Shown: one piece after another, positions 44,987 to 53,469 of the stretch
Position numbering within the stretch: the first letter of the stretch is position 1
Layout of the letters: every line of letters starts with the position of its first letter
Source of the DNA: Thalassovita autumnalis
GTDB lineage: Bacteria; Pseudomonadota; Alphaproteobacteria; Rhodobacterales; Rhodobacteraceae
Direction of reading: 5' to 3'
Length of the DNA: 64,000 bases
NCBI RefSeq assembly: GCF_001458255.1
Contig: NZ_CYSB01000030.1
Location: forward strand, 124,001 to 188,000
The notes under the pieces: model-generated
The model's input: the letters and a program-made list of their open reading frames with translations, nothing else
Database searches by the model: none
Told to the model about the DNA's origin: nothing
Translations under genes and position numbers: made by a program

Positions 44987-46018
44987 ATGACTGCTGCTCC
45001 TGATCATAAACCAACTTTCGCAACCCTCTCTTTGGGCGAGCGGTTGGACAAGGCGATGCCGGTTCTGCTGATCCCGATCCTTGTGGTGTTGGGGTTCCTT
45101 GCCATTGGCGCGCCTTCGTCCTGGCTGACGCTGACGGTGTCCGGTCTGGCGATGGGCATGATGATCTTCATCATGGCCTCCGGCCTGACGCTGGTCTTTG
45201 GCCTGATGGACGTTATCAACTTTGGCCACGGCGCTTTCGTCTCGGTTGGGGCCTTTGTTGGCATCTCGGTTCTGATCGCCCTGGGGGATTGGACCGGTGC
45301 AACGTCACTGCTGCTGAACATGTCCGCAGTCTTCCTAGCCGTGGTTGCGGCCATGGCGGTGACTGGCGTGATGGGCTGGGGGTTTGAGCGGGTGATCGTG
45401 AAACCCGTCTATGGCGCGCACCTGAAACAGATCCTTGTGACCGTGGGCGGGCTGATCGTGATTGAACAGCTGATCCATGTGGTCTGGGGCCCGGATGAGA
45501 TTTTTATTAACCGCCCCGAAACCCTGAAAGGTGCCATCACTTTTGCCGGTGCCGCGATGGAGAAATATCGCCTGCTGGCCGTGGCCATCGGTCTGATCCT
45601 GTTTGTCGCCATGCGCATGGTGCTGCGCCGTACCAAGATCGGTCTGATCGTGCGTGCCGGCGTGGAAAACGGCCCGATGGTGGAGGCGCTGGGCTACCGG
45701 CTGCGGCTGGTCTTCGTCGGGGTCTTCATCGCTGGATCTGCTCTTGCGGGTCTGGGCGGCGTCATGTGGGGCCTTTACCAGGAGGTGATCACCGCTGGCA
45801 TGGGCGAAAAGATGATGGTGCTGGTTTTCATCGTGGCCATTATCGGTGGGCTGGGATCGGTGGAGGGCGCCTTCATCGGTGCGTTGCTGGTCGGTCTGAC
45901 ACAGAACTACGTGGCCTTTCTGGAACCGAAACTGGCGCTGGTGTCCAACATCGCGCTGATGACCGCAATTCTGATGTGGCGCCCGCAGGGGATGCTGCCT
46001 GTTGTGAAAGCGAAATAA
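44987..46018 (+). CDS. ABC transporter permease, LivH type
   Basis: A 343-residue membrane protein with about eight helices, longer at the N terminus than average. LVFGLMDVINFGHGAFVSVG is the typical first block, RTKIGLIVRAGVENGPMVEALGY the coupling loop, and GGLGSVEGAFIGALLVGL a later helix. It pairs with the LivM-type permease encoded next. Confidence 0.93.
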   Translation: MTAAPDHKPTFATLSLGERLDKAMPVLLIPILVVLGFLAIGAPSSWLTLTVSGLAMGMMIFIMASGLTLVFGLMDVINFGHGAFVSVGAFVGISVLIALGDWTGATSLLLNMSAVFLAVVAAMAVTGVMGWGFERVIVKPVYGAHLKQILVTVGGLIVIEQLIHVVWGPDEIFINRPETLKGAITFAGAAMEKYRLLAVAIGLILFVAMRMVLRRTKIGLIVRAGVENGPMVEALGYRLRLVFVGVFIAGSALAGLGGVMWGLYQEVITAGMGEKMMVLVFIVAIIGGLGSVEGAFIGALLVGLTQNYVAFLEPKLALVSNIALMTAILMWRPQGMLPVVKAK

Positions 46019-46019
46019 G

Positions 46020-47078
46020 ATGATCGTCAAACTTCTGTCCGGCGACCAGCCACGTTCGCCTATCCTGACCGCCATTTTGCTGCTGATCCTTGTCTGCCTT
46101 GCAGGTGCCCCGTTCATCTTTGACGGTGTGCGCCCCTTGGACACGGCGGCGCGGATCTGCATTTTCATCGTTCTGGTGGCCAGCTATGATCTGTTGCTGG
46201 GCTATGGCGGCATCGTCAGCTTTGCCCATACCATGTTCTTTGGCCTTGGCGCCTACGGTGTGGCGCTGGCCTCCACCCACATGGGGCGCGGCTTTGATGC
46301 CCTGCTGGTGGGCTCTATTGCCGGGGCGCTGGCGGCCGTCGTGCTTGCCCTGCTGATCGGCCTCTTTTCCTTGCGGGTGCGGGCGATCTTCTTCGCGATG
46401 ATCACCCTCGCAGTGGCCTCCGCCGTTGCGGTGCTTGTGTCGCAATTCTCCGGCCTTACCGGGGGGGAGGATGGGCTGACCTATAAGATCCCGCGGGTTC
46501 TGACCTCTGCCAATCGCATGGGCGAGTTTCTGGGCACCAAGATCAGCGGCAAGATTCTGAATTACTATCTGATCTTCTTTGCCTCGCTGGCCCTGTTCCT
46601 GATCCTGTTGCGTATCGTCAATTCACCCTTTGGTCGGGTGCTGCAGGCGATCCGCGAAAATGACTTCCGCGCTGAGGCGATCGGGTATCGTGTGGTCTGG
46701 TATCGCACTGTGGCCACATGTCTGTCGGCAGCCACGGCCGCGCTGGCGGGCAGCCTGTTTGCGATCTGGCTGCGTTATGTCGGCCCGGACACCACGCTGA
46801 GCTTTGAGATCATGTTGGACATCCTGTTGATGGTGGTGATCGGCGGCATGGGCACAATGTATGGCGCGGTGATTGGGGCGGTGCTGTTCATCATGGCGCA
46901 GACCTATCTGCAGAACCTGATGGGCGTGGCTTCAGAGGCGACCCATGGGCTGCCGCTGCTGCCTGATCTGTTGGAGCCGGACCGCTGGCTGATGTGGCTA
47001 GGCATCCTGTTCATCCTGTCGGTCTATTTCTTCCCCACTGGCATCGTTGGTCGCCTGCGTGAGCGGAGCACTTCATGA
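46020..47078 (+). CDS. ABC transporter permease, LivM type
   Basis: A 352-residue membrane protein with about nine helices. LLLGYGGIVSFAHTMFFGLGA, the coupling loop GRVLQAIRENDFRAEAIGY and MVVIGGMGTMYGAVIGA are LivM blocks. Its last four bases overlap the start of the alpha/beta hydrolase gene, tying transport to the catabolic genes in one transcript. Confidence 0.93.
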   Translation: MIVKLLSGDQPRSPILTAILLLILVCLAGAPFIFDGVRPLDTAARICIFIVLVASYDLLLGYGGIVSFAHTMFFGLGAYGVALASTHMGRGFDALLVGSIAGALAAVVLALLIGLFSLRVRAIFFAMITLAVASAVAVLVSQFSGLTGGEDGLTYKIPRVLTSANRMGEFLGTKISGKILNYYLIFFASLALFLILLRIVNSPFGRVLQAIRENDFRAEAIGYRVVWYRTVATCLSAATAALAGSLFAIWLRYVGPDTTLSFEIMLDILLMVVIGGMGTMYGAVIGAVLFIMAQTYLQNLMGVASEATHGLPLLPDLLEPDRWLMWLGILFILSVYFFPTGIVGRLRERSTS

Positions 47079-47860
47079 GCCTGCCTGTCCTTTTCCTGCA
47101 CGGCTGGGCGATGCGCGGGGACCTTTTTGATGAGGTGGCGCGCCGACTTGGGCCGGGCTTTGACTGTCACGCGCCGGATTTGCCGGGGCATGGCAGCCGC
47201 GCCGATCAGCCCGGCGGGCTGGAGGCCTGCGTGGATCTGGCCTGTGACTGGATCACGCGGTTGGATCGCCCGCTGGTTATTGGCTGGTCTATGGGGGCAG
47301 GTGTGGCCTGGCGCAGCATTGCGCGCAGGGGCACGGCAGGGATCCGCGGCTTGGTCACCATAGATATGAGCCCCCGCATGTTGCCCGCCGATGATTGGGA
47401 TATGGGGATGATTGCCAGCGGGGCAGAGGCGATCCTTGCCACCTCGGATAAGATCATCCCGGAATGGCCCCGCATGAGCGGCAGCATCGCCCGCACCATG
47501 TACGCCCGCACCTCTGATCCGCAACCCAGCCGTCAAGCCATTGAGGGGATGTTGCTGGCGCAGGATCCGCGTCACCTGCGCCCTGTCTGGGACGATCTGG
47601 TGGCGATGGATGTGCGTGATACGATTGCTGGCATCGATGTGCCCTATTTGGTGTGCACCGGCGCGGACAGTCGTCTGTATCGTGAAGATGTGGCGCAGTG
47701 GATCGCTGCTGAAGCATCACAGGCACAGGTGGCGCGGTTTGCCCAGTCAGGCCATTCGCCCCATCTGGAAGAGCCCGAGGCCTTTTGTGATGCCATTTGC
47801 CGCTTTGTTGCGGCACAAGGGTGGGTAAGCCACATCCACGAGCAAGAAGACCAGACATGA
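47075..47860 (+). CDS. Alpha/beta hydrolase of the transport-catabolic operon
   Basis: A 261-residue alpha/beta hydrolase resembling BioH/MhpC types. LFLHGWAMRGDLF is the oxyanion segment, GWSMGAGVAW the nucleophile elbow, TGADSRLY the acid segment and SGHSPHLEEPEAF holds the His, so the catalytic triad is complete. A role in ester or thioester hydrolysis of the imported compound fits the neighbours. It overlaps both neighbours by four bases. Confidence 0.87.
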   Translation: MSLPVLFLHGWAMRGDLFDEVARRLGPGFDCHAPDLPGHGSRADQPGGLEACVDLACDWITRLDRPLVIGWSMGAGVAWRSIARRGTAGIRGLVTIDMSPRMLPADDWDMGMIASGAEAILATSDKIIPEWPRMSGSIARTMYARTSDPQPSRQAIEGMLLAQDPRHLRPVWDDLVAMDVRDTIAGIDVPYLVCTGADSRLYREDVAQWIAAEASQAQVARFAQSGHSPHLEEPEAFCDAICRFVAAQGWVSHIHEQEDQT

Positions 47861-48453
47861 CCATTCAAACCACCGCCAAACCCAAAACCAAACGCGGGCT
47901 GGAACGCCGGGCCAAGATCCTTGCCGCGGCAGAACAGGTGATTGGTGAAAAAGGGTTCGTGGCCGCCTCAATCGCGGATATCACCCGGGCGGCCGATACC
48001 GCTTCTGGCACGTTCTACATCTATTTCTCGGGCAAAGACGAAGTGTTCCGTGAACTGGTGCAGGACATGGGGCACGCCACACGTTCGCAAGCTGCCGAGC
48101 GGGTCGCAGGGGCCACCAACCGGTTGGAGGCCGAACGTGCCGGCCTTGCCGCCTACCTGACCGTAGTGCGCGACCGGCCCATGCAATACCGCATTGTCGA
48201 GGAGGCGCGTTTCGTCGATCCCGAGGCCTACCGCGAATACTACACCGAGTTTGGCAAAGCCTATAGTGAGCAACTGCGTCAGGCAGCGGAGAAGGGCGAG
48301 ATTTCAGCCGGGGATGCTGAGGTGCGGGCCTGGGCGCTGATGGGGCTGGCCAAAACCCTTGGGGAGCGTTTCGTGCTGTGGGAAGACAACGTCGATATCG
48401 ATCGCGTGGTTGAAGAGGCGCATAGCTTCATTTGCAATGGGTTGGCCCCATGA
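47857..48453 (+). CDS. TetR-family repressor of the operon
   Basis: A 198-residue TetR protein: helix-turn-helix at about 15-60 (RRAKILAAAEQVIGEKGF, SIADITRAADTASGTFYIYF) and an alpha-helical ligand domain. ATG 47857 overlaps the hydrolase stop (ATGA). Its place inside the operon, with a 16-bp palindrome at the operon promoter, suggests autoregulation by an operon substrate or its CoA ester; this is inference. Confidence 0.92.
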   Translation: MTIQTTAKPKTKRGLERRAKILAAAEQVIGEKGFVAASIADITRAADTASGTFYIYFSGKDEVFRELVQDMGHATRSQAAERVAGATNRLEAERAGLAAYLTVVRDRPMQYRIVEEARFVDPEAYREYYTEFGKAYSEQLRQAAEKGEISAGDAEVRAWALMGLAKTLGERFVLWEDNVDIDRVVEEAHSFICNGLAP

Positions 48454-49223
48454 CCGAGCGGCTGACCTGTGAACTGACCGAGCTGCCCAGCGGCGAATTG
48501 TGTTTTCACATCACCCTTCACGCGCTACGCGCCAACTCCCTTGTGCCCGCGTTTCTGACAGATCTGCACAATGCTTTTGACCAGTTGGAACACTCCGGCG
48601 CGTCCAAGGGGCTGATCACTTCGGGGCGCAACTATTCCTCAGGCGGGGATGTGGCGGGCTTCTACGATGCCGCGCGTCAGGGTCGGGCGGAGGCATATGC
48701 CCGTGATGTGGTGCCCCAGCTGCAGGATCTGGTCTTGCGGATGATCGAGGCCCCGGTGCTGATCGCAAGCGCTGTGCGCGGTGCTGCGACCGGTGGCTCG
48801 GCCGGTTTGGTCTTTGCCTCTGATCTGGTGACTGCGGCACCAGACGCCTTTGTGCAGCCCTATTATGGCATCATGGGCTATGCGCCGGATGGCGGCTGGA
48901 CGGCCACCCTGCCTGAATTGATCGGGCTGGGTCCGGCGCGGGGTTGGCTGATCGCCAATAGGCGTCAAAAGGCGCCAGACCTGCTGCAAATGGGCCTTGC
49001 ACAGGTTGTTTCGGACGAGCCTGAGGCGCAGGCGCTGCATCTGCTGGACAGTGTGGAAACCGGCACGGCCCTGGCCAGTAAACGCCTGTTGTGGACGGTG
49101 GATCGGGTGGCGCGTGTGCGTGCGGCTCTGAGCGCGGAGACCGAAGCCTTTGTACACTTGATCGGGCGGCCAGAGGTGCTGGCGCGCATGAATGATTTCC
49201 TGAACCCAACTGGGACAGAATGA
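48450..49223 (+). CDS. Crotonase-fold acyl-CoA enzyme, PaaG-like
   Basis: A 257-residue crotonase. SGRNYSSGGDVAGFY and VRGAATGGSAGLVFASDL form the oxyanion hole. Where hydratases carry the two catalytic Glu residues, this protein reads YYGIMGYAPDGGW and LGPARGW, so both Glu are replaced and only the Asp of the PDGG turn remains. That pattern suits an isomerase or another crotonase reaction more than hydration. It is coupled to both neighbours by ATGA overlaps. Confidence 0.85.
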   Translation: MTERLTCELTELPSGELCFHITLHALRANSLVPAFLTDLHNAFDQLEHSGASKGLITSGRNYSSGGDVAGFYDAARQGRAEAYARDVVPQLQDLVLRMIEAPVLIASAVRGAATGGSAGLVFASDLVTAAPDAFVQPYYGIMGYAPDGGWTATLPELIGLGPARGWLIANRRQKAPDLLQMGLAQVVSDEPEAQALHLLDSVETGTALASKRLLWTVDRVARVRAALSAETEAFVHLIGRPEVLARMNDFLNPTGTE

Positions 49224-50713
49224 TGTTTGACCTGATACCTGACATGGCCGCAAAACGGGCCGAGTTGACGCCAGATGCACTGGCCTTTGAGGACACGACA
49301 ACGGGCCTCAGCTGGAGTTTTGCCAAGGTCAATGCAGCCGCAGATGCGGTGGCCGCTGGCCTGGCCGCGCGCGGGCTGGTTGAAGGCGACCGGTTGGCGA
49401 TCCTGTGCCAGAACCGGGCTGAATTTTTCGTAGCACTCTTTGCCTGCCAAAAGACTGGCCTGATCCTGTGCCCGTTGAACTGGCGTCTGCCCGCACCTGA
49501 ACTGACCGAGGTGGTGGCTGATGTCGGCATCTCGCTGTTTCTGGCCGATGCTGCCTTCATGGATGTGGCGCAGGCTGTGGCCTCGGCTACAGAAACTCCG
49601 CTCCTGTCCATCGAACAGGATCTGAACGGCTGGATCACTGCCGGTGGGCCGGCCCTCAGCGCCGCAATCCCGGCGGAGCGGCCTTGGTATCTGCTGTTCA
49701 CCTCCGGCACCACGGGCCTGCCAAAGGCGGTGATCCAGACGGCGCGGATGGCTTGGGCCAATGCGGTCAACATCGGTCAGGCGATCGATATTGCCTCAAC
49801 CGACCGGGCAGCGTGTTTCCTGCCGCTGTTTCACACCGCTGGTATCAACCTTTACACCTTGCCGATCTTCCTGACCGGGGGGCTTTCGACCATTCTGGCT
49901 AAGTTTGAACCCGATGAAGTGCAGGCGTTGCTGGCCTCGGGACGGATCAACCAGTTCTTCGGTGTACCCGCGATCTATCAGGCGCTTTCACTGATGGAGA
50001 CTGTGGATGATATCGATTGGCACTTGATCAAATGTGGTTGTGGTGGCGCGCCGCTGCCCGAACCACTGATCCACTTCTTCGCGGAAAAAGGCGCCTATGT
50101 GCTGAACGGCATGGGCATGACGGAAAGTGGCCCGACCGTCTTCCTGATGGATCCGGGACATGCGGCGGACAAGATCGGATCGGTCGGCAAACCCCAAAGC
50201 CTGGCCGAGGTGCGACTGGCCGGTGTCGCCGACGGCGTTGAAGGGGCAGGGGAGTTGCAGCTGCGCGGTCCCGGTATCACCCCCGGCTATTTCCAGAACC
50301 CCGTGGCAACCAATAAGACCTTTACCGGAGATGGCTGGCTGGCCACCGGCGATGTCGCCCGGCGGGATGCGGATGGCTATTACTACATCGTCGATCGCAT
50401 CAAAGACATGTTCATCTCGGGTGGTGAAAACGTCTACCCGGCGGAGGTGGAGCGGGTGCTGAACAGCCACCCGGCCATTTTGGAAACCGCAGTGATCGGC
50501 GTACCCGATGCCAAATGGGGTGAAGTCGGCGCGGCCTTTGTGCTGCTGCGCCCCGGCGCCACGCTGGAGGCTGAGACCTTGCGCCCTTGGAGCCGTGAAC
50601 GCCTGGCTGGATATAAGGTGCCGGCCCATGTGCGCATCGTCACGGACTTCCCGCGCACAGCGGCAGGCAAGGTCTGCAAACCCGATCTGAGACAGGAGTT
50701 TGAGGATGCTTGA
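49220..50713 (+). CDS. Acyl-CoA ligase (AMP-forming)
   Basis: A 497-residue acyl-adenylate-forming enzyme. The P-loop block is LLFTSGTTGLPKAVIQT, then NGMGMTESGPTVF (A5), TGDVARRDADGYYYIVDRIK (A7), FISGGENVYPAEVE (A8) and the catalytic Lys in RTAAGKVCKPDLR. It would activate the imported acid to its CoA ester. The acid could be an aryl, cyclic or medium-chain carboxylate; the pocket residues do not decide it by eye. Confidence 0.93.
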   Translation: MMFDLIPDMAAKRAELTPDALAFEDTTTGLSWSFAKVNAAADAVAAGLAARGLVEGDRLAILCQNRAEFFVALFACQKTGLILCPLNWRLPAPELTEVVADVGISLFLADAAFMDVAQAVASATETPLLSIEQDLNGWITAGGPALSAAIPAERPWYLLFTSGTTGLPKAVIQTARMAWANAVNIGQAIDIASTDRAACFLPLFHTAGINLYTLPIFLTGGLSTILAKFEPDEVQALLASGRINQFFGVPAIYQALSLMETVDDIDWHLIKCGCGGAPLPEPLIHFFAEKGAYVLNGMGMTESGPTVFLMDPGHAADKIGSVGKPQSLAEVRLAGVADGVEGAGELQLRGPGITPGYFQNPVATNKTFTGDGWLATGDVARRDADGYYYIVDRIKDMFISGGENVYPAEVERVLNSHPAILETAVIGVPDAKWGEVGAAFVLLRPGATLEAETLRPWSRERLAGYKVPAHVRIVTDFPRTAAGKVCKPDLRQEFEDA

Positions 50714-51062
50714 TCTGCAAGAGGTCTGGGTGCCGACACAGGCGGAGTTTGATGCTTTTGCCGCCGTATCCGGTGATGACAACGCAATCCATGTCGACCC
50801 GGAGTTTTGCGCTGCAACCACCTTTGGGCGCACCGTCAGTCATGGCATGCTGATCTACAGCAAACTCTGGGGTATGTTGAAACGTTATGATGCAAGCCTC
50901 AGGCAGGTCAGCCAATCGATGATGTTTCCAAATCCGGCCTTCACTGGGGAGGCACTGGATCTGCGGATCGTGGAAACCAGTCCCGGCCAGTTGACCATGC
51001 GGGTGACCCGCGTGGCCGATGGGGCGGAATGTCTGGTCGGGGAGGCCGAAGTCACATGTTGA
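50706..51062 (+). CDS. MaoC-type enoyl-CoA hydratase, catalytic half
   Basis: A 118-residue single hotdog domain with the hydratase 2 motif intact: SGDDNAIHVDPEFCA, with the catalytic Asp and His, then FGRTVSHGMLIYS. It starts at ATG 50706 behind AGGAG, inside the end of the ligase gene. Its stop overlaps the start of a second hotdog gene that lacks this motif, so a heteromeric enzyme is likely. Confidence 0.88.
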   Translation: MLDLQEVWVPTQAEFDAFAAVSGDDNAIHVDPEFCAATTFGRTVSHGMLIYSKLWGMLKRYDASLRQVSQSMMFPNPAFTGEALDLRIVETSPGQLTMRVTRVADGAECLVGEAEVTC

Positions 51063-51424
51063 GCCTTGGACAGTTTGCCGAAGTCACCCGCAGCTACAGC
51101 GCCGCCGACCTGCGGGCCTACCAACGCCTCAGCGGGGCGGTGGGCGACAGCGTGCCTGAGCCCCTGATCGCGGGTCTGTTTTCCTACCTGTTGGGCGTCC
51201 AACTGCCGGGGTCCGGCACCAACTACCTGAAGCAGGAACTGGCGTTCAAAGCGCCCGCACCTCTGGCGACACCGCTAACGGCGCGGGTGGAGATCACCCG
51301 CCTCAGGGCCGACAAACATCTGGTTGATCTTTGGGCCAGCTGTACGGCGCCGGATGGCACAGTGATCTGTGAAGGACGCAGTTTGGTAAAGGCGAAGGAC
51401 GTGCAGGGCGCCTTTGCCGCTTAG
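51056..51424 (+). CDS. MaoC-like hotdog protein lacking the catalytic motif
   Basis: A 122-residue hotdog protein. It shows the fold (YSAADLRAYQRLSG, PEPLIAGLFSYLLGVQLPG, SGTNYLKQELAFKAP), but the Asp-x5-His hydratase segment is absent: the helix follows directly after VGDSVPEPL. Small non-catalytic MaoC partners are known in actinobacterial ChsH1-ChsH2 hydratases of steroid side-chain breakdown. It is the last gene of the operon and meets the P450-like gene tail to tail. Confidence 0.78.
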   Translation: MLSLGQFAEVTRSYSAADLRAYQRLSGAVGDSVPEPLIAGLFSYLLGVQLPGSGTNYLKQELAFKAPAPLATPLTARVEITRLRADKHLVDLWASCTAPDGTVICEGRSLVKAKDVQGAFAA

Positions 51425-51430
51425 CGGTTC

Positions 51431-52705
51431 CTAACCTTCCGGCTGTGCAGGCGCCTGCGTCAGGTCGGCGGCCAGTTGGGTCAGCAGGGCTGAGATCATG
51501 TTGAACGACAACAACGCGCTGGCGCAGCGATGCGTGCCATCGTGGAAGGTCAAAGAGTCTGAGGATGCGCTGCGTGATTGCAGCTGATCCGGCTGCGAAA
51601 ACACCTTGGGATCGCGGTTTGCTGCGGCAAGGGACAGGAAAACTGCTGTGTCCGCTTCGACCTCAACACCGCAGAGGGTAATCGATTTGGCAGCGGCACG
51701 TTTCAGCATGGGCTGAGGTGGAGACAGGCGTAAAACCTCCTCGATCACTGTGCTGCTGTCATTTGGCAGTTGCTGCGCCAGCGATGGGGTTGCGCCCAGC
51801 GTGGCCACCAGATGTTTGAGCGCCGCCGCAGTGAACTGAATCCCGGTCACAAAAACACCCAGCGCACAATCGGCCGCCTGTTCCGGTGTCAGCTTGCGAT
51901 GTTGCAGGGCGGCCAGCAGGCCTTGCTGTTCGGGCATCGTGGCTGCGGCCCAATCTTGCAGATCAGCATGGAACATCACCACGCTCTCAACGGTCGCTTT
52001 ATCGCCGGTCTGCTCGGTGATGGTCAGCCCCTCCAGCATCGCTTGGTATCGCGGTGCCTCGCTGGCGGGCAGTCCGGCAAATTGACACAGCGCTGTAAAG
52101 ACAAAGCAATCAATCAGCGCGGAGTAATCCAATGAAGACTGCGGTGTGCTCTGCTGCCGAATGACGTCTGAGGCAATCTGCAGCAGCAACACGCCTTGTT
52201 CGTGCAGGCAGTGCAGATGGGCCTCTTGCAGGGCGGTCTGTTCAATGGCGGCTTTGGTATTGGTCAGGCGGTCGTAGAGGTTGGCGAGTTCTGGCGACTG
52301 GTCAACGCCCTGTTGCCGCGGGGGCGTGCAAATGAGGTCTGGATGTTCCAAAGCCTCTTTCACCTCACGATGGCCGGTCAACAGCAGGGCGTTGCTGCCG
52401 CAGCGCAAAATGGGCGTGTCCTGACGCAGACGCATTAGTTGCGGCACGCTCATTGCGGTGATCGCCTCTTCGGTGAGATGGGTCACTGGCAGGGCGGCAG
52501 ATGGATTGGGCTGGAGGTTGTGCAATGGCGTCACCACCCGATGCCCGGCACCGTGGGGGACGGCGTGTGTGCGTTTGGCAAAGCACAGCTGCTGCGCATC
52601 AGGTAAACCTTTGTCATCGTTGAAATACGTTTTGACCAAATTCAGCCCCCTGAAACGACGGATAAACGTCAGCCGGGAACCCACGGAAAAGTTGAATGCG
52701 CGCAA
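51431..52705 (-). CDS. Divergent cytochrome P450-like protein
   Basis: A 424-residue protein with most P450 landmarks. The K-helix ExxR is in EEVLRLSPPQPMLKR, and the heme loop is TFHDGTHRCASALL, with the Cys ligand kept but the usual FGxG and CxG glycines changed. The I helix (VFVTGIQFTAAAL) keeps Gly and Thr. The N-terminal 60 residues have no clear match. It ends seven bases from the operon on the other strand. Substrate and electron donor are unknown. Confidence 0.75.
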   Translation of the reverse strand: MRAFNFSVGSRLTFIRRFRGLNLVKTYFNDDKGLPDAQQLCFAKRTHAVPHGAGHRVVTPLHNLQPNPSAALPVTHLTEEAITAMSVPQLMRLRQDTPILRCGSNALLLTGHREVKEALEHPDLICTPPRQQGVDQSPELANLYDRLTNTKAAIEQTALQEAHLHCLHEQGVLLLQIASDVIRQQSTPQSSLDYSALIDCFVFTALCQFAGLPASEAPRYQAMLEGLTITEQTGDKATVESVVMFHADLQDWAAATMPEQQGLLAALQHRKLTPEQAADCALGVFVTGIQFTAAALKHLVATLGATPSLAQQLPNDSSTVIEEVLRLSPPQPMLKRAAAKSITLCGVEVEADTAVFLSLAAANRDPKVFSQPDQLQSRSASSDSLTFHDGTHRCASALLSFNMISALLTQLAADLTQAPAQPEG

Positions 52706-52799
52706 CTTAACGGCATTTTCACAAAAGTGTAGAAAAATTCATCTTAGAGTCGTGTTTTTTTGAGCCGCGCTTTGGGACGCGACCAGGCTGGTCGTAACC

Positions 52800-53465
52800 C
52801 TAGCTGGGGCTGGCCTGCTGCAAACGTTTGAAGCTCATCGAGATATGGGCCCGTTGCAGCTGCGCCAAAGCGGCCGGATCCTGTGCGTCCAGCGCGAGTG
52901 AGATCGCTTCCAGTTCATGATGGAAGATGCGGAACTCTTCCTGCAGGTCCAGTTTGGCCTGCATCGCCAGGGTCAGCCAGATCCGTTTTGTTTGATAATA
53001 CAGCCGTTCCTGCACCTGCCGCAGGGGCTGATTGCCGATCAGATCCAAGAGGGTTTGGAACACCTCAATATCAAACTCGGTAAAGACACGTGCTGTGCCG
53101 CGATCAACAATGTCTGCGCTGCGCTGCAACAGTGCGTCAAAACGGGCGCGATAGGCCGCGTCAGCCGGGATCGGGTCCAGACGACCAGTCAGTTCCACCA
53201 GCTCCAGCCGGAGTTGGTAGACCTGTTCCAGTTCGGCAAGGCTGGCATCGGTCACAAAGGTGCCCACGCCGTGCTGGGACTGCAGCAGCCCTTCGTCCTC
53301 CAACCGGGCCAGCGCCCGTCGCAGCGGGGTACGGGAAACGCCGAAATCTTCGGCCAGCTCCGTCTCAGACAGTTTCATGCCCGGCGGGTAGTCCAGCAGG
53401 CAGATACGTCGGCGGAGCTCATGATGGATCGCCTCGTGCCTGTCACGCGCGCCGGTTTCTGCCAT
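52800..53465 (-). CDS. GntR-family regulator (FCD type)
   Basis: A 221-residue GntR protein: winged helix at about 8-75 (ELRRRICLLDYPPGMKLSET, SRTPLRRALARLEDEGLL) and a helical FadR-like effector domain. ATG 53465 begins the family N terminus; it lies four bases after the deacetylase stop. It is the third gene of a minus-strand run from the ectoine hydrolase. Palindromes of GntR type lie in the divergent control region at 55812-55996. Confidence 0.9.
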   Translation of the reverse strand: MAETGARDRHEAIHHELRRRICLLDYPPGMKLSETELAEDFGVSRTPLRRALARLEDEGLLQSQHGVGTFVTDASLAELEQVYQLRLELVELTGRLDPIPADAAYRARFDALLQRSADIVDRGTARVFTEFDIEVFQTLLDLIGNQPLRQVQERLYYQTKRIWLTLAMQAKLDLQEEFRIFHHELEAISLALDAQDPAALAQLQRAHISMSFKRLQQASPS

Positions 53466-53469
53466 TCCC

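Noticed and set aside
52780-52794. CGACCAGGCTGGTCG as a terminator of the GntR transcript
   Set aside because: The loop is a single base and no T run follows on the minus strand; the T run nearby is on the wrong side.
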